From Parapristionchus giblindavisi (taxonomy: Eukaryota > Nematoda > Chromadorea > Rhabditida > Diplogasteridae), in contig CALSFV010000044.1 of NCBI GenBank assembly GCA_943737045.1, forward strand, positions 770,134-834,133: a stretch of DNA of 64,000 nt. Direction: 5' to 3'. The notes beneath the pieces are model-generated. The model did no database searches and was not told where the DNA came from. It worked only from the letters and a program-made list of their open reading frames with translations. A program made the position numbers and the translations under genes. Shown here piece after piece: positions 22,218-33,823 of the stretch (within the stretch, counting starts at the first letter, position 1; each line of letters opens with the position of its first letter).

Positions 22218-23797
22218 CTCCTTGCCTTCTGCAGGAATATCCAATAATAAAATTCGTATTACTATTACTAGTAATGAGACACTAACAAGAACAACGATTA
22301 TGATATGACTTCTGAAATTATCATTTGTATGTATTAAACTTTAAAGCCATACCCCAAGCTAATGTTACTCTCCGCATTAGCAACCCTCTCACAGACAAAG
22401 AAAGCGAGAGAGTGTGCCCAGAAAGTTTCAAGTGAGCTCAAGGGGGGGGGGGGGCTTTAAGTTAACTTCAACTGGAAAGTAATAGCCACAAGCAACGCAA
22501 GTCAGTCAAAACTTGAAATAATCTTTTGTGGTATATCTAATCTACTTGATTTGAAGCGCATATAGTTTGCAAACAAAGATCAAATGTTGTAACTAATCTT
22601 TGTTTAATGCACACCCGATCTAAATATAAACTCCCCGCTCTGGCACTGCTCTCTCACTTTCTTTGTCTACGAGAGAAGTTGGCCAGAGCGGAGAGTTAAA
22701 TTGTTTCCGTTGAACTTACCTATCGGATAGTTCAAAGCGATTATAAGCTCCGACTTTTATATTCAGAAGCATTTTATGTAATCGCAATAGAAGATAGATG
22801 AAGGGTGGTGTTGGAAGAATCGCCGAAAATAAATAGAATCCCTTAAATTCGAATTTAATTGATGACACATAGCTTAATTTACAGATCTCAATAGTTAAGA
22901 TAGGTATTTATTTTATTACAAATTGGACCCCTCTAAAAATAATTTCATTTATCATTCGATTTTCGACAACAAGAATGATATAACTGCAACGGATAAGTAA
23001 TCAATTTTTAAAAGGACTAACGAAAACAGTCCGTTGATCTGCAATATTGCACAATGGTCCGCCACAGTAGAAAATCGGATATGGCGCAATAATGTGAATT
23101 CGCAACAAGAAACAAAAAACAATTTCATTGCTTAGATGAAAGACCTGAATCACGATTGATTTAGATTTTGCTCTTTTAAACTGAAAAAGTTTTTTTTAGT
23201 TAAAACGAAGAAGATATCTAATGTCTCAAAGGATTATATGTATATGAAAATATCAAGAGACTTTTTATCGGCTCTAAGCATTTTAAAGAACGTAAAATGT
23301 AATTTCATTATTCCAAAAACTGATTAAATAGGCACCTGAAAAGCCAGTCAGGTCAAAGGGGAACCATTTTTGATGCCGAAACTGAATTTTTTTTTGACCA
23401 AGTGATGATAGCTTATGTTAGAATGCCCTTGTCTTGTTTCTCAAAAATTCCCAAAAATGATCGGTTCGAAATTTCCCTGCAGCAAATCTTGTGATATCAA
23501 ATAAATTTTGTAGTCCCGAAAATTAATGTCATGATATTATATTTTTACCTGATTTACTATGTAACCCCATCGTATGTCAGATTGATATAAATTACTCCTC
23601 ATGTGTAATATAAAGAAAACAAGCGGATGAATTGTACACAGAGAAATCAAAGGAATGAACATCTCGAATCTATAATAAAAACCATTAATTTAGAAAAGGC
23701 GGAATAAAACTAACGTCATAAGCGCACTTAGAGCAAAGTCTCTGTCCCAGTGTAGAGCGAATGGGAGTGTGCCGTTTGCAAACATGACTTGCGCTAC
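22218..23797 (-). CDS. Multi-pass membrane protein, internal exons (possible nematode chemoreceptor)
   Basis: Four exons join in frame with canonical sites: 23797-23715 (83 bp), 23669-23549 (121 bp), 22841-22720 (122 bp) and 22311-22218 (94 bp), giving 140 residues with no stop. Hydrophobic spans are IPLISLCTIHPLVFFILHM, FYLFSAILPTPPFIYLLL and IIIVVLVSVSLLVIVI, separated by short charged loops. This pattern is typical of nematode serpentine receptors, but no family-specific motif was secure. The N terminus (upstream of 23797) and C terminus were not found. An alternative end exists: exon 23381-23283 after an AAATTCAG acceptor reads 32 residues to a stop, in the same phase as 22841-22720. Hairpin repeats sit in the introns. 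Confidence 0.55.
22364..22432. repeat. Short CTCTCCG hairpin element, copy 3
   Basis: ACTCTCCGCATTAGCAACCC pairs imperfectly with AGCGAGAGAGTG...; a homopolymer (G)12 follows at about 22443. It lies in an intron of the membrane protein gene. Confidence 0.45.
22628..22705. repeat. Short CTCTCCG hairpin element, copy 4
   Basis: AACTCCCCGCTCTGGCACTG and GGCCAGAGCGGAGAGTTAA are near-perfect inverted partners. It is just 15 bp from the donor of the exon at 22720. Confidence 0.55.
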
Positions 23798-23799
23798 CT

Positions 23800-24540
23800 A
23801 AATATTATTTAATTAAAGATCGCATAAAGCGAGGGCAAAGCACTTTCATAATAAAAAAAATAAGGAAAAACATTCTTTGTTGGAATATTGCATCTACTAT
23901 ATACAAATAACTGGAAACGATAGCTGTTTTTTTATAGAATTTTAACTTGTTTTTGTTTCCTAATCAACGATCTTAGATTAGCTTGTTCGTAGTAACAAGT
24001 GCGTGGTAAGTATAAACCTATATTGACCGTATAAAATACACTTGTTTATTTGAGACGTGAGTAGCCAGTCAGAGCCACAATGAATTTCTATGTTTAGAGA
24101 GAGAGCACAAGCGAGATAGTAGGTAGATCAGAGAGACCGAAGAAGGAAGGGTGGAAAACGTGGAGAGTTGATCGATAGTTCTTTCTCTATTTAGCAGCAG
24201 TAGCAAGGCAATTATGCAAGTACATTTTATACGGACTATAGTTTGACTATTGAGTGTTTTGAGTCCGACTGAACTCGACTGATGGAGATGTGTCTTATCA
24301 CCTACGAAATTATAGTAGATTAGCTAGGAAAGTTCGACTGTAGTTTGGGCAGTCAGAATGATTATGCGGCAAGATTCAAGTGATTTCCGAAACAAACGTA
24401 CATTCATATATAGAAAGTCACGCCTCTCAAAATTCAATGAAAACACTTATATAGACTTGAGCGGTAACGAGGAAATTAATCTAATCTAATTGGGTATGTA
24501 ATATGAAAAATGAAAAACAATTCAATTTACGACATTGGAA
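23800..24540. other. No gene seen
   Basis: A/T-rich sequence without splice-compatible open frames. A GAGAGAGAGCACAAGCGAGA purine stretch lies near 24098. Confidence 0.4.
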
Positions 24541-25230
24541 TGTTATTTAGTTTGTACTATTGTATTATACCAGTGCAGTGTCCGAATGAAATATGAGGAA
24601 AGAATGTGTGTCATATTTTTGGCGCCAAGGATTCCATAGAATATTGCTGACAATGAATTCACGAAAATGTTGAAAGAGTATTTGATACGAAAAAACACTA
24701 CTGCGGGCCAGGCTGTTTTATAGACATGTATCATCTCTCACCAAATCCAGAACCTTCTCATTCTAAAAAACTTTTGGATCAAAATACTAATTGCCTGTTA
24801 AATATAAAGATATTTTTGTTATCAAAATTGTGAACTATTGATTGAAATTGAAATTGAAATTGTGAAGATACTTCGTACAGGGAAAAAGCTTCTACAAAAA
24901 GACGAGATCGCTTCGTACCGTAGCTGCGTGCGCCTCGCCCACCTACTGTATACTAACCAGCACAACCATTCACCAGATAGAGAGAGAAATGATTGGGGTG
25001 ATTACCCTATGGGATGAATGGATAGTCTAGACATTGTTGTCGTAGAAAAAGGTAGATGTAGACGTTATGCAGATTCAATTACAAGGGGAAATTATAACGA
25101 TATAAATTATACACATAATAGGTCTATATATAGTGCATTTCGACCATAAAAACACCCGTGCATCGTTTTTAGAAAATTAGGGAAGATATCCAGAGAAATA
25201 TTGCAAAGGAGAGACGCAGACAAACAGATT
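24541..25230. repeat. Repeat X, copy 4 (partial, rearranged)
   Basis: TATTGTATTATACCAGTGCAG at about 24560 matches the start of repeat X (511-550). CGACCATAAAAACACCCGTGC at 25141 and the following bases match 9085-9180 in copy 3. The parts in between do not align by eye, so this is a diverged or rearranged copy. Confidence 0.5.
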
Positions 25231-25346
25231 TTTGAGGCGATCGGGTTGTACTTTTTCTCGTTATTCTCATTGTCAGTTTGAATCTGTCACATATTTTCCC
25301 TCTCTACTTCATCCTCATTTTTACATCTCTCGACTTCCTAGGAATT

Positions 25347-25707
25347 TCAGTCGAGATCTTCGCAAAAATAAGGCTCATTCCAATTGAAAAAAAGAGGAAG
25401 AGAGATTGGGGTCGACCTAATGATCTGAAATTTGGTAGGACGGTCAGATTCTAATAAGTGATCTTTACGATATGGTGAAGCATAAAATGGATTATACCTG
25501 ACGTAGAGAACCAAAACGATGGAAAGGCAGATAAAGTATCTTGTCAATATTCACAATACAATCAAAAGAATTATGACAGTCAAAAGAGCAGTTACGATGG
25601 ATAAGATATAATAAAAGTACAGTACACGACAAAGTTATATCATAGTTTATATTTCCATTAATATATCGAACAAGAATTGGTGTAGCCCATAAATCGTACA
25701 CATGCAC
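25347..25707 (-). CDS. Possible small two-exon gene or gene fragment
   Basis: An ATG at 25707 opens a frame to a CTACGTCAG/GTATAA donor at about 25501. After a 73-bp intron ending in AAATTTCAG the frame continues in phase 0 to a stop at 25347-25349, about 96 residues. One hydrophobic stretch (LSCTVLLLYLI) is visible. The (TA)n tract and palindrome begin 30-60 bp upstream of the ATG. The protein is unrecognised and the call rests only on splice consistency. Confidence 0.25.
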
Positions 25708-25734
25708 TTTTGTATTGTGTGTACTAGAAGATAA

Positions 25735-25736
<2 letters not shown>

Positions 25737-25769
<33 letters not shown>
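25737..25769. repeat. (TA)n microsatellite
   Basis: An uninterrupted AT dinucleotide run directly abutting the left end of the 1.65-kb foldback. Confidence 0.9.
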
Positions 25770-25772
<3 letters not shown>

Positions 25773-27420
25773 TAGCGCCGGAAAGTCAAAATACACTTTT
25801 TATTTCTGGTGTAATTTTGGCGTTAGTTGATATATCAAGCTGAAACTTGTACATGATGTACCCACAGTATGTACGTATTCGATCCTCTTATAAGGTCTCA
25901 CGGGCCTTTCTGGTTATTGCATAGTGATGACGCAACCGAACAACACTTTTTCGAAAATTCATTATTCTTTCAGGGATTTTTTCGTACTTGTCAAACTTCG
26001 TGAGAGTTGAGAGAACTACAAGGCCTATCCAGGAAAAAAAATTCAGGTTGCTGCGAATTCGGGTATTGGCTGCAGAGTTGCTGCAATTTCGCGGTCGCAA
26101 AATCATATCTCGGCTTCTAGTAGAGCTTGAAACGCGTTCAAAGCAGCAAACTGATTCTCTTGGTGATTCCTGATGATACTGTAAGTATGGTAGAGCTAGC
26201 TCATCATTCATCTTCATGGATCGAAAAAGTCACTTTTTTACAAGACCCAACTTTGAAAAATCACAATTCTGAGGGCGGATCTTGTAAAAATCTGGTTTTT
26301 GGATAGGAATGTAGAAAATATATTAATTTATCTATTACCCTCTTTTTAGAACGATTGCTAATCTTTCGTACCTGCGGCAGTCGATTATCTGAAGGATAGT
26401 CGTTTAGGCCGCGCTCCCTTCTCATCTCGCGACCAGTACACATCTCTAGGCCTTTCACACTGCTCAATGACGATTTAGCCGCTTTTAGTGATTTCATTAG
26501 TCAGAATAGAGAGACACTGTATGAATCCAGTTTTTGGTCTGTGATCTTTGTGTTTACGATATTTGATCTTTGATCTTTGCTTATTTTACGTCAAATTTTG
26601 CTCAAAATCATAATGAAAAGTTGTTTCATTCGATCAAGGAAGATCAAAAAAGCTTTCTATTATAGACTATGATGTTCAGGATTAGCGACAATACGTTTTA
26701 GAATGATTTCATCTATCAAAGCTCGTTGAGCAGTGTGAAAGGCCTAGAGATGTGTACTGGTCGCGAGATGAGAAGGGAGCGCGGCCTAAACGACTATCCT
26801 TCAGATAATCGACTGCCGCAGGTAAGAAAGATTAGCAATCGTTCTAAAAAGAGGGTAATAGATAAATTAATATATTTTCTACATTCCTATCCAAAAACCA
26901 GATTTTTACAAGATCCGCCCTCAGAATTGTGATTTTTCAAAGTTGGGTCTTGTAAAAAAGTGACTTTTTCGATCCATGAAGATGAATGATGAGCTAGCTC
27001 TACCATACTTACAGTATCATCAGGAATCACCAAGAGAATCAGTTTGCTGCTTTGAACGCGTTTCAAGCTCTACTAGAAGCCGAGATATGATTTTGCGACC
27101 GCGAAATTGCAGCAACTCTGCAGCCAATACCCGAATTCGCAGCAACCTGAAATTTTTTTCCTGGATAGGCCTTGTAGTTCTCTCAACTCTCACGAAGTTT
27201 GACAAGTACGAAAAAATCCCTGAAAGAATAATGAATTTTCGAAAAAGTGTTGTTCGGTTGCGTCATCACTATGCAATAACCAGAAAGGCCCGTGGGACCT
27301 TATAAGAGGATCGAATACGTACATACTGTGGGTACATCATGTACAAGTTTCAGCTTGATATATCAACTGACGCCAAAATTACACCAGAAATAAAAAGTGT
27401 ATTTTGACTTTCCGGCGCTA

Positions 27421-27423
<3 letters not shown>
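25770..27423. mobile_element. Foldback MITE, Tc1/mariner-type ends (1654 bp)
   Basis: The ends are CAGTAGCGCCGGAAAGTC and its complement, with TA on both sides. The arms (about 25770-26497 and 26697-27423) are almost identical: the 109-residue open frames within them differ by only two residues. The loop of about 200 bp (26498-26696) has TTTGATC heptamers. No transposase. The arms share the TTGCATAGTGATGACG...ACACTTTTT core with the 10.9- and 16.2-kb elements. Confidence 0.88.

Positions 27424-27480
<57 letters not shown>
27424..27480. repeat. (TA)n microsatellite between two palindromes
   Basis: An AT run of about 57 bp with a single interruption near 27456 separates two inverted-repeat elements. 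Confidence 0.9.
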
Positions 27481-28459
27481 GAGAGGAATCGCCAGAGGTT
27501 CGACCACCCCCCGGACATAGAAAATTCGACCCCCTGAAAAATTCAGATTAAGTACTTTGAACGATGCTCTATCGAACTGCGCTTTCCGAATTTGCATATC
27601 TGCTCTCATTTTCGAATAGCGGTAGGTCAAAGTTGGCAGGTACGGTTTTTTGGCTCGAGTGTGCGTCAGAAAAATGATCATAACTCCGTTCAAAATAATG
27701 ATAGACACTTTTTCAAAGAAAGAATCGAAAGAGGAGATCTTGCGCAACATTTTCCATTTGATGACGTCATTTTTCGACCATGCGCCGGTGCTGGGCGGTC
27801 GGTTTTATGAAAAAGTGACGTAACTTTCCTAATCGGAAAAAGTGCACTTTTCTTCTATGCGCGTTTTGTTGCACCCATATGTGTCTAAAAATGACCCAAG
27901 TTTCAGAGGATTTCCGAATTGGAAAAAAAAAGCGTTGATTTTAGTGACGCGACCTCGGCTTATTCCTTTATTTAGTGACGCGACCTCGGCTTATTCCATT
28001 ATCAAGAAACAGCAAAGGAGCTAAAATGACTCAAAAACATCCGAAAAAACATTACGAGCTCAAAATACCCATACATGACAGTTATTTGAAACACAAAATC
28101 ACCAAGTTCCGAAAAATTTGAAAAAAACCGTATTTTGCTTTTCCCCGTGGAAAAAACGTTTCAATAATGTTAATTAATCTTTATATTATTTCTTATAATG
28201 TTTTTGAACATTTATGTTTTTGGAAGTGAAGGCCTACCTGCTCTTAGAGCCGAGATATCCGCCATCGAAATTACACGCGCGCGCCCCAACTCCGCGCGAC
28301 CGCTCATCATCTGCTCTCTCACTCCCACACGCTCTTTCGTGAACAGACAGGGAGAGAAAAAAAGGAGAAGGGAGACTAACATCTGACAACTACACGAAAT
28401 GGAGATGTTAGAAAACTCTGAGCGAACAGAGTTGCATTTGAACAACAAAGAACGAGTGA

Positions 28460-28490
28460 GCCCCCCCCCCCCCCCCCCCCAAACCTTCCT

Positions 28491-28536
<46 letters not shown>
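28460..28536. repeat. Poly(C) and (CT)n tracts
   Basis: About 20 consecutive C at 28460-28480 and a CT run at about 28494-28536, within the palindrome loop. Confidence 0.85.
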
Positions 28537-28538
<2 letters not shown>

Positions 28539-28649
28539 AAGGAATGATGAAGTAAAATGTCAATACTAATGTTAGATAAGATACATTTATTAGAGAAATC
28601 AGTCATAATTGAAAACAATTTACATTGAAATAACATATTACAAAGAGAA

Positions 28650-29350
28650 ATGGACGACAAATTGGCGAACAACGGATGACAATCAAATGAATAGTGCTAG
28701 TTACGACGTCCACGTTTTTTGTTCGGCTCTTCCTGTTCGGTGTCGCTCTCTTCACTCTCATCATCACAGAATATCTCTCTTCACTCTCATCATCACAGAA
28801 TATCTCGTTCTTGTGTCTCAGAATGAGATGTTGCAATGCATCTTCATCGTCAGACTCCTCAACATCATCCTCACTTTCTTCATCCGTCGAATCATGGCGA
28901 GGAATGTGTGCGGGCTTCTTCTTCTCATTTTCTTTCTTCAGTAAACCATTGATCAGGGATTTGATCTGAGTGATGGACAATCTATTCCTCGGAGATATCT
29001 TCATTGATCCATCTGCTCTTTTTGCATTCTTCATGAATTTTTCCGCTTCGTGCGGATTTGCCTTCTCTCCCTTCTCTCGTTTCTCTTTGAAGAACTGGCG
29101 AATTAATTCGCGTGCATGCTTGTCGTGCGTATTTCTCTTCTTCGTTTCACGGAGTGCCCATCCCGGGTCGAGGTCAGAAGGTCCATCATGTATCGAACTA
29201 GCGACAGCACTGTCAAGAGAAGCTGTCCACATGTTGATTCCGACAGAACGAGATGCTTGCGCAGTTACATAGTCGTGAATGGTCAACCTTTCGGGCTGAT
29301 ATTCGTGTTTCCCAGTGAAGATTTGCTGTTCAAGTTGACCGAATTTACGA
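28650..29350 (-). pseudogene. Coding sequence in palindrome loop, frameshifted near its 3' end
   Basis: A minus-strand frame is open from the inner edge of the arm (about 29368, where an ACAGACAG acceptor-like site lies) through the loop. It holds a GWALRETKK motif, then basic/helical sequence (KHARELIRQFFKEKREKGEK, ... RADGSMKI ... ITQIKSLI), then an acidic Ser/Glu/Asp tail with TDEESEDDVEESDDED. GWAL...G.KA.P...FM...G...I.. patterns occur in uncharacterised metazoan proteins, some linked to mobile elements; that match is from memory and low confidence. A 29-bp unit is tandemly duplicated at 28746-28774 and 28775-28803. It shifts the frame and replaces what would otherwise be a short acidic and then Lys/Arg-rich end. 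There is no in-frame ATG near the start, so it is either an internal exon or decayed. Confidence 0.5.
28746..28803. repeat. 29-bp tandem duplication inside the coding loop
   Basis: Two exact 29-bp copies (period verified from 28746 to 28775). Since 29 is not a multiple of three, the duplication changes the reading frame of the minus-strand protein. Confidence 0.9.
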
Positions 29351-30244
29351 AACTCTTTTTTTCTCTCCCTGTCTGTTCACGAAAGAGCGTGTGGGAGTGA
29401 GAGAGCAGATGATGAGCGGTCGCGCGGAGTTGGGGCGCGCGCGTGTAATTTCGATGGCGGATATCTCGGCTCTAAGAGCAGGTAGGCCTTCACTTCCAAA
29501 AACATAAATGTTCAAAAACATTATAAGAAATATTATAAAGATTAATTAACATTACTGAAACGTTTTTTCCACGGGGAAAAGCAAAATACGGTTTTTTTCA
29601 AATTTTTCGGAACTTGGTGATTTTGTGTTTCAAATAACTGTCATATATGGGTATTTTGAGCTCGTAATGTTTTTTCGGATGTTTTTGAGTCATTTTAGCT
29701 CCTTCGCTGTTTCTTGATAATGGAATAAGCCGAGGTCGCGTCACTAAATAAAGGAATAAGCCGAGGTCGCGTCACTAAAATCAACGCTTTTTTTTTCCAA
29801 TTCGGAAATCCTCTGAAACTTGGGTCATTTTTAGACACATATGGGTGCAACAAAACGCGCATAGAAGAAAAGTGCACTTTTTCCGATTAGGAAAGTTACG
29901 TCACTTTTTCATAAAACCGACCGCCCAGCACCGGCGCATGGTCGAAAAATGACGTCATCAAATGGAAAATGTTGCGCAAGATCTCCTCTTTCGATTCTTT
30001 TTTTGAAAAAGTGTCTATCATTATTTTGAACGGAGTTATGATCATTTTTCTGACGCACACTCGAGCCAAAAAAACCGTACCTGCCAACTTTGACCTACCG
30101 CTATTCGAAAATGAGAGCAGATATGCAAATTCGGAAAGCGCAGTTCGATAGAGCATCGTTCAAAGTACTTAATCTGAATTTTTCAGGGGGTCGAATTTTC
30201 TATGTCCGCGGACCCTCCGAAACGGTCGATTTACTCGCGATTCG

Positions 30245-30397
<153 letters not shown>

Positions 30398-31899
30398 TTA
30401 TATTTATACAAATTGTGTATGAATTGTATGGGGAGATGACTTATTGTTAGCTGTTTGTTGTGGAAAGTAACAAACCATTCAGTGACAATAAATAAATAAT
30501 CATTTTGGCACGGGAACGCCCTCCCATAAGATGGAAGGATCTGTTCATTCATATCACCGGTCCTTCTTTCCTGAGACAAGCAAGATGTCAGAAGTGGTCC
30601 CACATGCAAATCAGAGCATACTCTTGATAAATGTGTTCAAACTGTACAACTGTAAGTGGTAATATTTTAATAGTAGTGCTCGCTATAATACTAATTATTA
30701 ATAGGCCAGTGTTAGCACAAACCGTAGCAATGTTGTTATTGATTTCAATGATTAACGATTACGGTAGTTCCACCCCCCCCCCCCCGGCTGGAATACTACT
30801 ATATTTACCGACGGCATCTTTATATTCATTTAAATGTCTCACATGTAAATTGGTTTTCAACTGTTCTTGTACCATAACCTCTGATCTTTTGTTTGTTTCT
30901 ATTGATTGTATCGTGTTACAGTATGCACTGATTGACGTTTTCTAAATTGTTTTGGTAGAATTTTCCGTTGCAAGTAATAGTAATACTATGGTAATGTGAT
31001 AATGAAGGATGGTTGAATATGATACACAAGGAGAGAAGTCTCTCTAGAATTGATTCCAAGATAGGAAGCGACTCCCTTTCAATGTTAGATCAGTGATAGA
31101 GCAGACAGACCACGAGATTAGATCGATGGGTAGAGACGCAGAGAGTCATCGCGCGCGCAGAACCCCATATGCGACCACTATTGAGACGGGTGGCGGGAGG
31201 ACATAACTACACGAAATGACAAAAAATTGAAAATTTATATTTTTATTAATTTTTTAATTGCATTTATATTAATTAATTGTAAATAATTTTTACCATTGCA
31301 TAAGATACTTTCCGTATTTTTAAAAAAGTTAGAAATCGAAAATTAAAATTTAATAAATTTTGTAATTGCATATATGATAATTTATTTGCAATACATGATT
31401 TTTGAGCAAGCAATTTGATGGAACCTTCTGAATACATTAAGCTGAGAAGTTATGCAGTTGTATAATAGATATTTATTGAATTTTATGGGACTTATCGACT
31501 TATATATTGCATACAATTATCTATTTTGTGATAGTAATTTTTTGTGATATGTTTGACTATTGGTTCTGCATTTTTCTGAAGCCAAAGCGCAGTAAATTAA
31601 TTGTAAAAAAGTAGTTTGTTCACGGTATTTTTAACGAAGGGAAAAAGGAGATAGAGATGCGCTATTCTCACAAATTAGATATGCGTGATGATAAAAGAAT
31701 ATATTATATTAATAATTATATGTATTTATCGACGTGCTCAGCATGAATCATATATGGTGCTTCGTCCGCTAGGTCTAATGTTAGATAAAAAAATCATTAT
31801 CACACTTCAAATTGTTGAGTTTAAAATTACCTATATGGTCTAATTATTTTATTTCGTCAATTGCCGATATTACCGCTTGTCGGCGATACGTCTTTGGTA

Positions 31900-32110
31900 T
31901 TTCAAAACTTAAAACTACTTAAAATACGTCACTGTCGTGAAGTCTACTTTAAGTCTACTTCAAGTAAGTGACGTCACTTTTTCACTTTAAGTAGACCTAT
32001 GTCTCACTTTAACTAGACTTGCTTTGTGACGTCATACTTTAAGTAGTTTACTTGAAGTAGACGTACAAGTCTACTTAAAGTTAAAGTGTAAGTATACTTC
32101 TAGTTTTGAA
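31900..32110. repeat. AAGTAGACTT-type short repeat cluster
   Basis: Many copies of ACTTTAAGTAGAC/GTCTACTTAAAGT in both orientations, with TGACGTCA-like spacers. The same cluster appears inverted in the right arm (about 36405-36600) and, in shorter form, in an intron at 46430-46565. Confidence 0.75.
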
Positions 32111-33055
32111 TTACCAGAGGTACTGCTCATGTCACTACGTGAAAACACAAATCAAAATAGAATACATTTCAAAATGTACTAAATAGTTCATAATTCATGA
32201 ATCTTTCATACTTGCATAGGAAAAGCGCGAAGTAAGTGAATCAAAAAAAGGCAAAGATGTTTAAATACACTTGGGTCGACTTATCTATCCACTAGGCCAT
32301 GGGATTATGTGAAATGTCAACGGTTCAGTTTATATTTACTTGAGCCTCTCATATGTATCGATGTATGGCTCCGCCCCTTTCAGGAGGACCCTGTACATAT
32401 ACTGATTTTGACTCCTCCCATTTAACTTCGCGGGGTTGGACACCAGATGCCAACGTGAACACACCCCAAAATCGTTATCAATTCTAGAAAGAAGTCCGCC
32501 AGATGTCGCATCTTCAGAAACAGTCCTGCGAAATCCGTTCTTCCAGAGTAGTAGATGATCCCAACGACATCCTTCTGATCACGTCATCAAGGACGATATG
32601 AAGTTAGAATGAATTCAACGATTTGGACTATCTACTAAAACATCAAAGTACCTTGAAGAGAAGCGGAAGAAACGTCCTTTCTTCTGAATCCGTACGTGAT
32701 CCATGATGATGTCCTCCTGCTGATGTCATCAACAACGTTCGCGAAAAGACAATTCGAAGACCACGGTACCTGGCTCTGAAAGTGGTATGAAATAAAGTAA
32801 ATGAATATCTAAACTATTATAAAACTCTCCTCATGAGTCCGGTTGTAGGGCATCATTCATCGATTCTTAGTAATCCATTCACCGACGTCGATGATGAACT
32901 TCTTCAGACGACGTTGACCATGATGCATCGATCTATAAAATGATTAAGAGATTAGAATATATTCAATTATTAGACCTTTGCCAATGTACACATGACACAT
33001 ATGACATACGGTTTATAATAAACTTTATGGTCCCGTTTACACAAAAATGTTTTTA

Positions 33056-33487
33056 TTACATAAAATAGTCAGTGATCAAAAGAAATTTAAAGAAAAGAGA
33101 CGTCTCTCCACTGATTACCCAGACTCTCGGTTCCCCTTCGCTTCTTTTAGCTACTTTCGAATATGGCGCAAATCGATAATGCATCGTCAGGGTATTGGGT
33201 GCGAAGCAGATAAAAGTGAGCAGTAGGGTGATTGTAGGTTGCGGTAGCCAACCACCGATCGATGACAATCGATGCTTTGTTAGGGTTTTCCACTTGGGAT
33301 ACAACACTCTACGAAACATCGACACAACAACGCTGTTACGTATGATACGGATGTCAGATGTACAACAGTGTATACAAACTAAATGTAAGGCACGTACTTT
33401 AGGCAAGTGAAAGAAGAACGTCGTCAGCGAATATCTCAGTCCTCGGATGTCGTACATCTCCGACGTGGCTCCATTGATCGCTGCCAA
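33056..33487 (-). CDS. Open frame of unknown status in the loop of the 7.5-kb inverted repeat
   Basis: A 143-residue minus-strand frame, with an AATAAA-like sequence just after its stop. The first part (NGATSEMYDIRGLRYSLTT) looks coding and could be an exon between a GGCAG acceptor (about 33480) and a CCTAAA/GTACGT donor (about 33396). The remainder is less convincing. The family is not recognised. Confidence 0.25.
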   Translation of the reverse strand: MAAINGATSEMYDIRGLRYSLTTFFFHLPKVRALHLVCIHCCTSDIRIIRNSVVVSMFRRVLYPKWKTLTKHRLSSIGGWLPQPTITLLLTFICFAPNTLTMHYRFAPYSKVAKRSEGEPRVWVISGETSLFFKFLLITDYFM

Positions 33488-33823
33488 TCCCTAAGAAGAT
33501 GCCACCGCTTACTGCTCGCTCTGAAAATGATTAGAATGATTTCGTGATAGAGATGGGGGATACGAGGAAAGGGCAAGAGAGTAACTAAAGTTCAAAGATC
33601 AACTAAGAAAAGAGCAATTCGGGGTGCAAGAGGAAAGAAGGCGACCCAGAGTTGCAAATGAAATTAAGAAGAATAGGAACACGTTGTCTACATATAATCA
33701 TGGATCATATGCAAATTGGAATACAATGGATGAATGGATTGACAACATAAGTACAATGTGTGTGAATAGGGAAGCGAGAATAATGATTGATTGGGAGAGA
33801 CAGGGAGAGGGGGTAGAGGGATG

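Noticed and set aside
25888..26217. 109-codon frame present in both arms of the 1654-bp foldback
   Set aside because: Conserved because the arms are near-identical inverted copies; no start context, domain or asymmetry supports a protein.
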